From NCBI RefSeq assembly GCF_013394775.1, contig NZ_JABXYT010000001.1:262501-326500 (forward strand): a stretch of 64,000 bases of DNA, given 5' to 3'. Numbering within the stretch: position 1 is the stretch's first letter; every line of letters begins with the position of its first letter. Positions 63,966-64,000 of this stretch are shown here, in pieces. The notes below the pieces were generated by a model that was not told where the DNA came from, made no database searches, and saw nothing but the letters and a program-made list of their open reading frames with translations. The translations under genes were made by a program, and so were the position numbers. Source of the DNA: Oribacterium sp. oral taxon 102 (lineage in GTDB: Bacteria; Bacillota; Clostridia; Lachnospirales; Lachnospiraceae).

Positions 63966-64000
63966 TCCGCTGTGTTGCCGGGATTTGCAGAAAGCCTCTC

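Overview
The window looks like the replication-origin region of a Gram-positive anaerobe, most likely a fairly GC-rich member of the Lachnospiraceae (Clostridia). The gene order gyrA-gyrB-recF-dnaN-dnaA / rpmH-rnpA-yidD-yidC-jag-mnmE-mnmG-rsmG-parA-parB-DUF4446 is the classic Firmicutes origin block. ETF/acyl-CoA dehydrogenase and 2-hydroxyacyl-CoA dehydratase genes point to an amino-acid or organic-acid fermenter. No species can be named from the sequence alone.

Layout. (1) 37-8495: gyrA, gyrB, recF, dnaN and dnaA, all on the minus strand. (2) 7028-8770: DnaA boxes on both sides of dnaA, a likely bipartite oriC. (3) 8915-24294: plus-strand housekeeping genes, two perfect parS sites around the parA promoter, and a large unrecognised surface protein after parB/DUF4446. 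A dense run of hairpins separates rnpA from yidD. (4) 24288-28515: repeats, two GntR regulators, rsmA, a URO-D gene remnant and a cysteine-desulfidase-like gene in a visibly AT-richer patch. (5) 28553-32441: hexuronate catabolism (uxuA, uxuB) behind a cre-like site, then a GntR regulator. (6) 32692-43743: a nine-gene operon, the main discovery. Its first half resembles the Clostridium sporogenes fld system (activator, two dehydratase subunits, FldA-type CoA-transferase) with a ten-helix transporter inserted. Its second half has the gene order of Acetobacterium woodii carBCDE (acyl-CoA ligase, acyl-CoA dehydrogenase, EtfB, EtfA with a two-cluster ferredoxin domain). (7) 43819-54411: mixed genes, including MBL and HD hydrolases, a HAD phosphatase, signal peptidase, M18 aminopeptidase, a lipid-anchored trigger-factor relative and an amino-acid ABC transporter. 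(8) 54488-62423: a minus-strand histidine operon, hisC-B-Z-G-D-H-A-F-I, ending in a NUDIX gene where hisE might be expected. (9) 62850-63965: a BMP/PnrA-type lipoprotein.

Predicted working of the central operon: an aryl- or alkyl-2-hydroxy acid receives CoA from the CoA-transferase, is dehydrated by the radical dehydratase after ATP-driven activation, and the enoyl-CoA is reduced by the dehydrogenase/ETF, probably with electron bifurcation to ferredoxin. The ligase could start the CoA cycle or admit free acrylic acids. No 2-hydroxyacid dehydrogenase is encoded nearby, so the hydroxy acid or acrylate may be imported or made elsewhere.

Short intergenic repeats with inverted ends or strong hairpins recur next to gene ends (24288-24565, 31409-31481, 32461-32490, 38591-38738, 61321-61358, probably 2596-2640, and a core shared by 19254-19299 and 38618-38664). 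No transposase, CRISPR array, rRNA or tRNA was seen. Family assignments rest on remembered sequence motifs, not on database searches.
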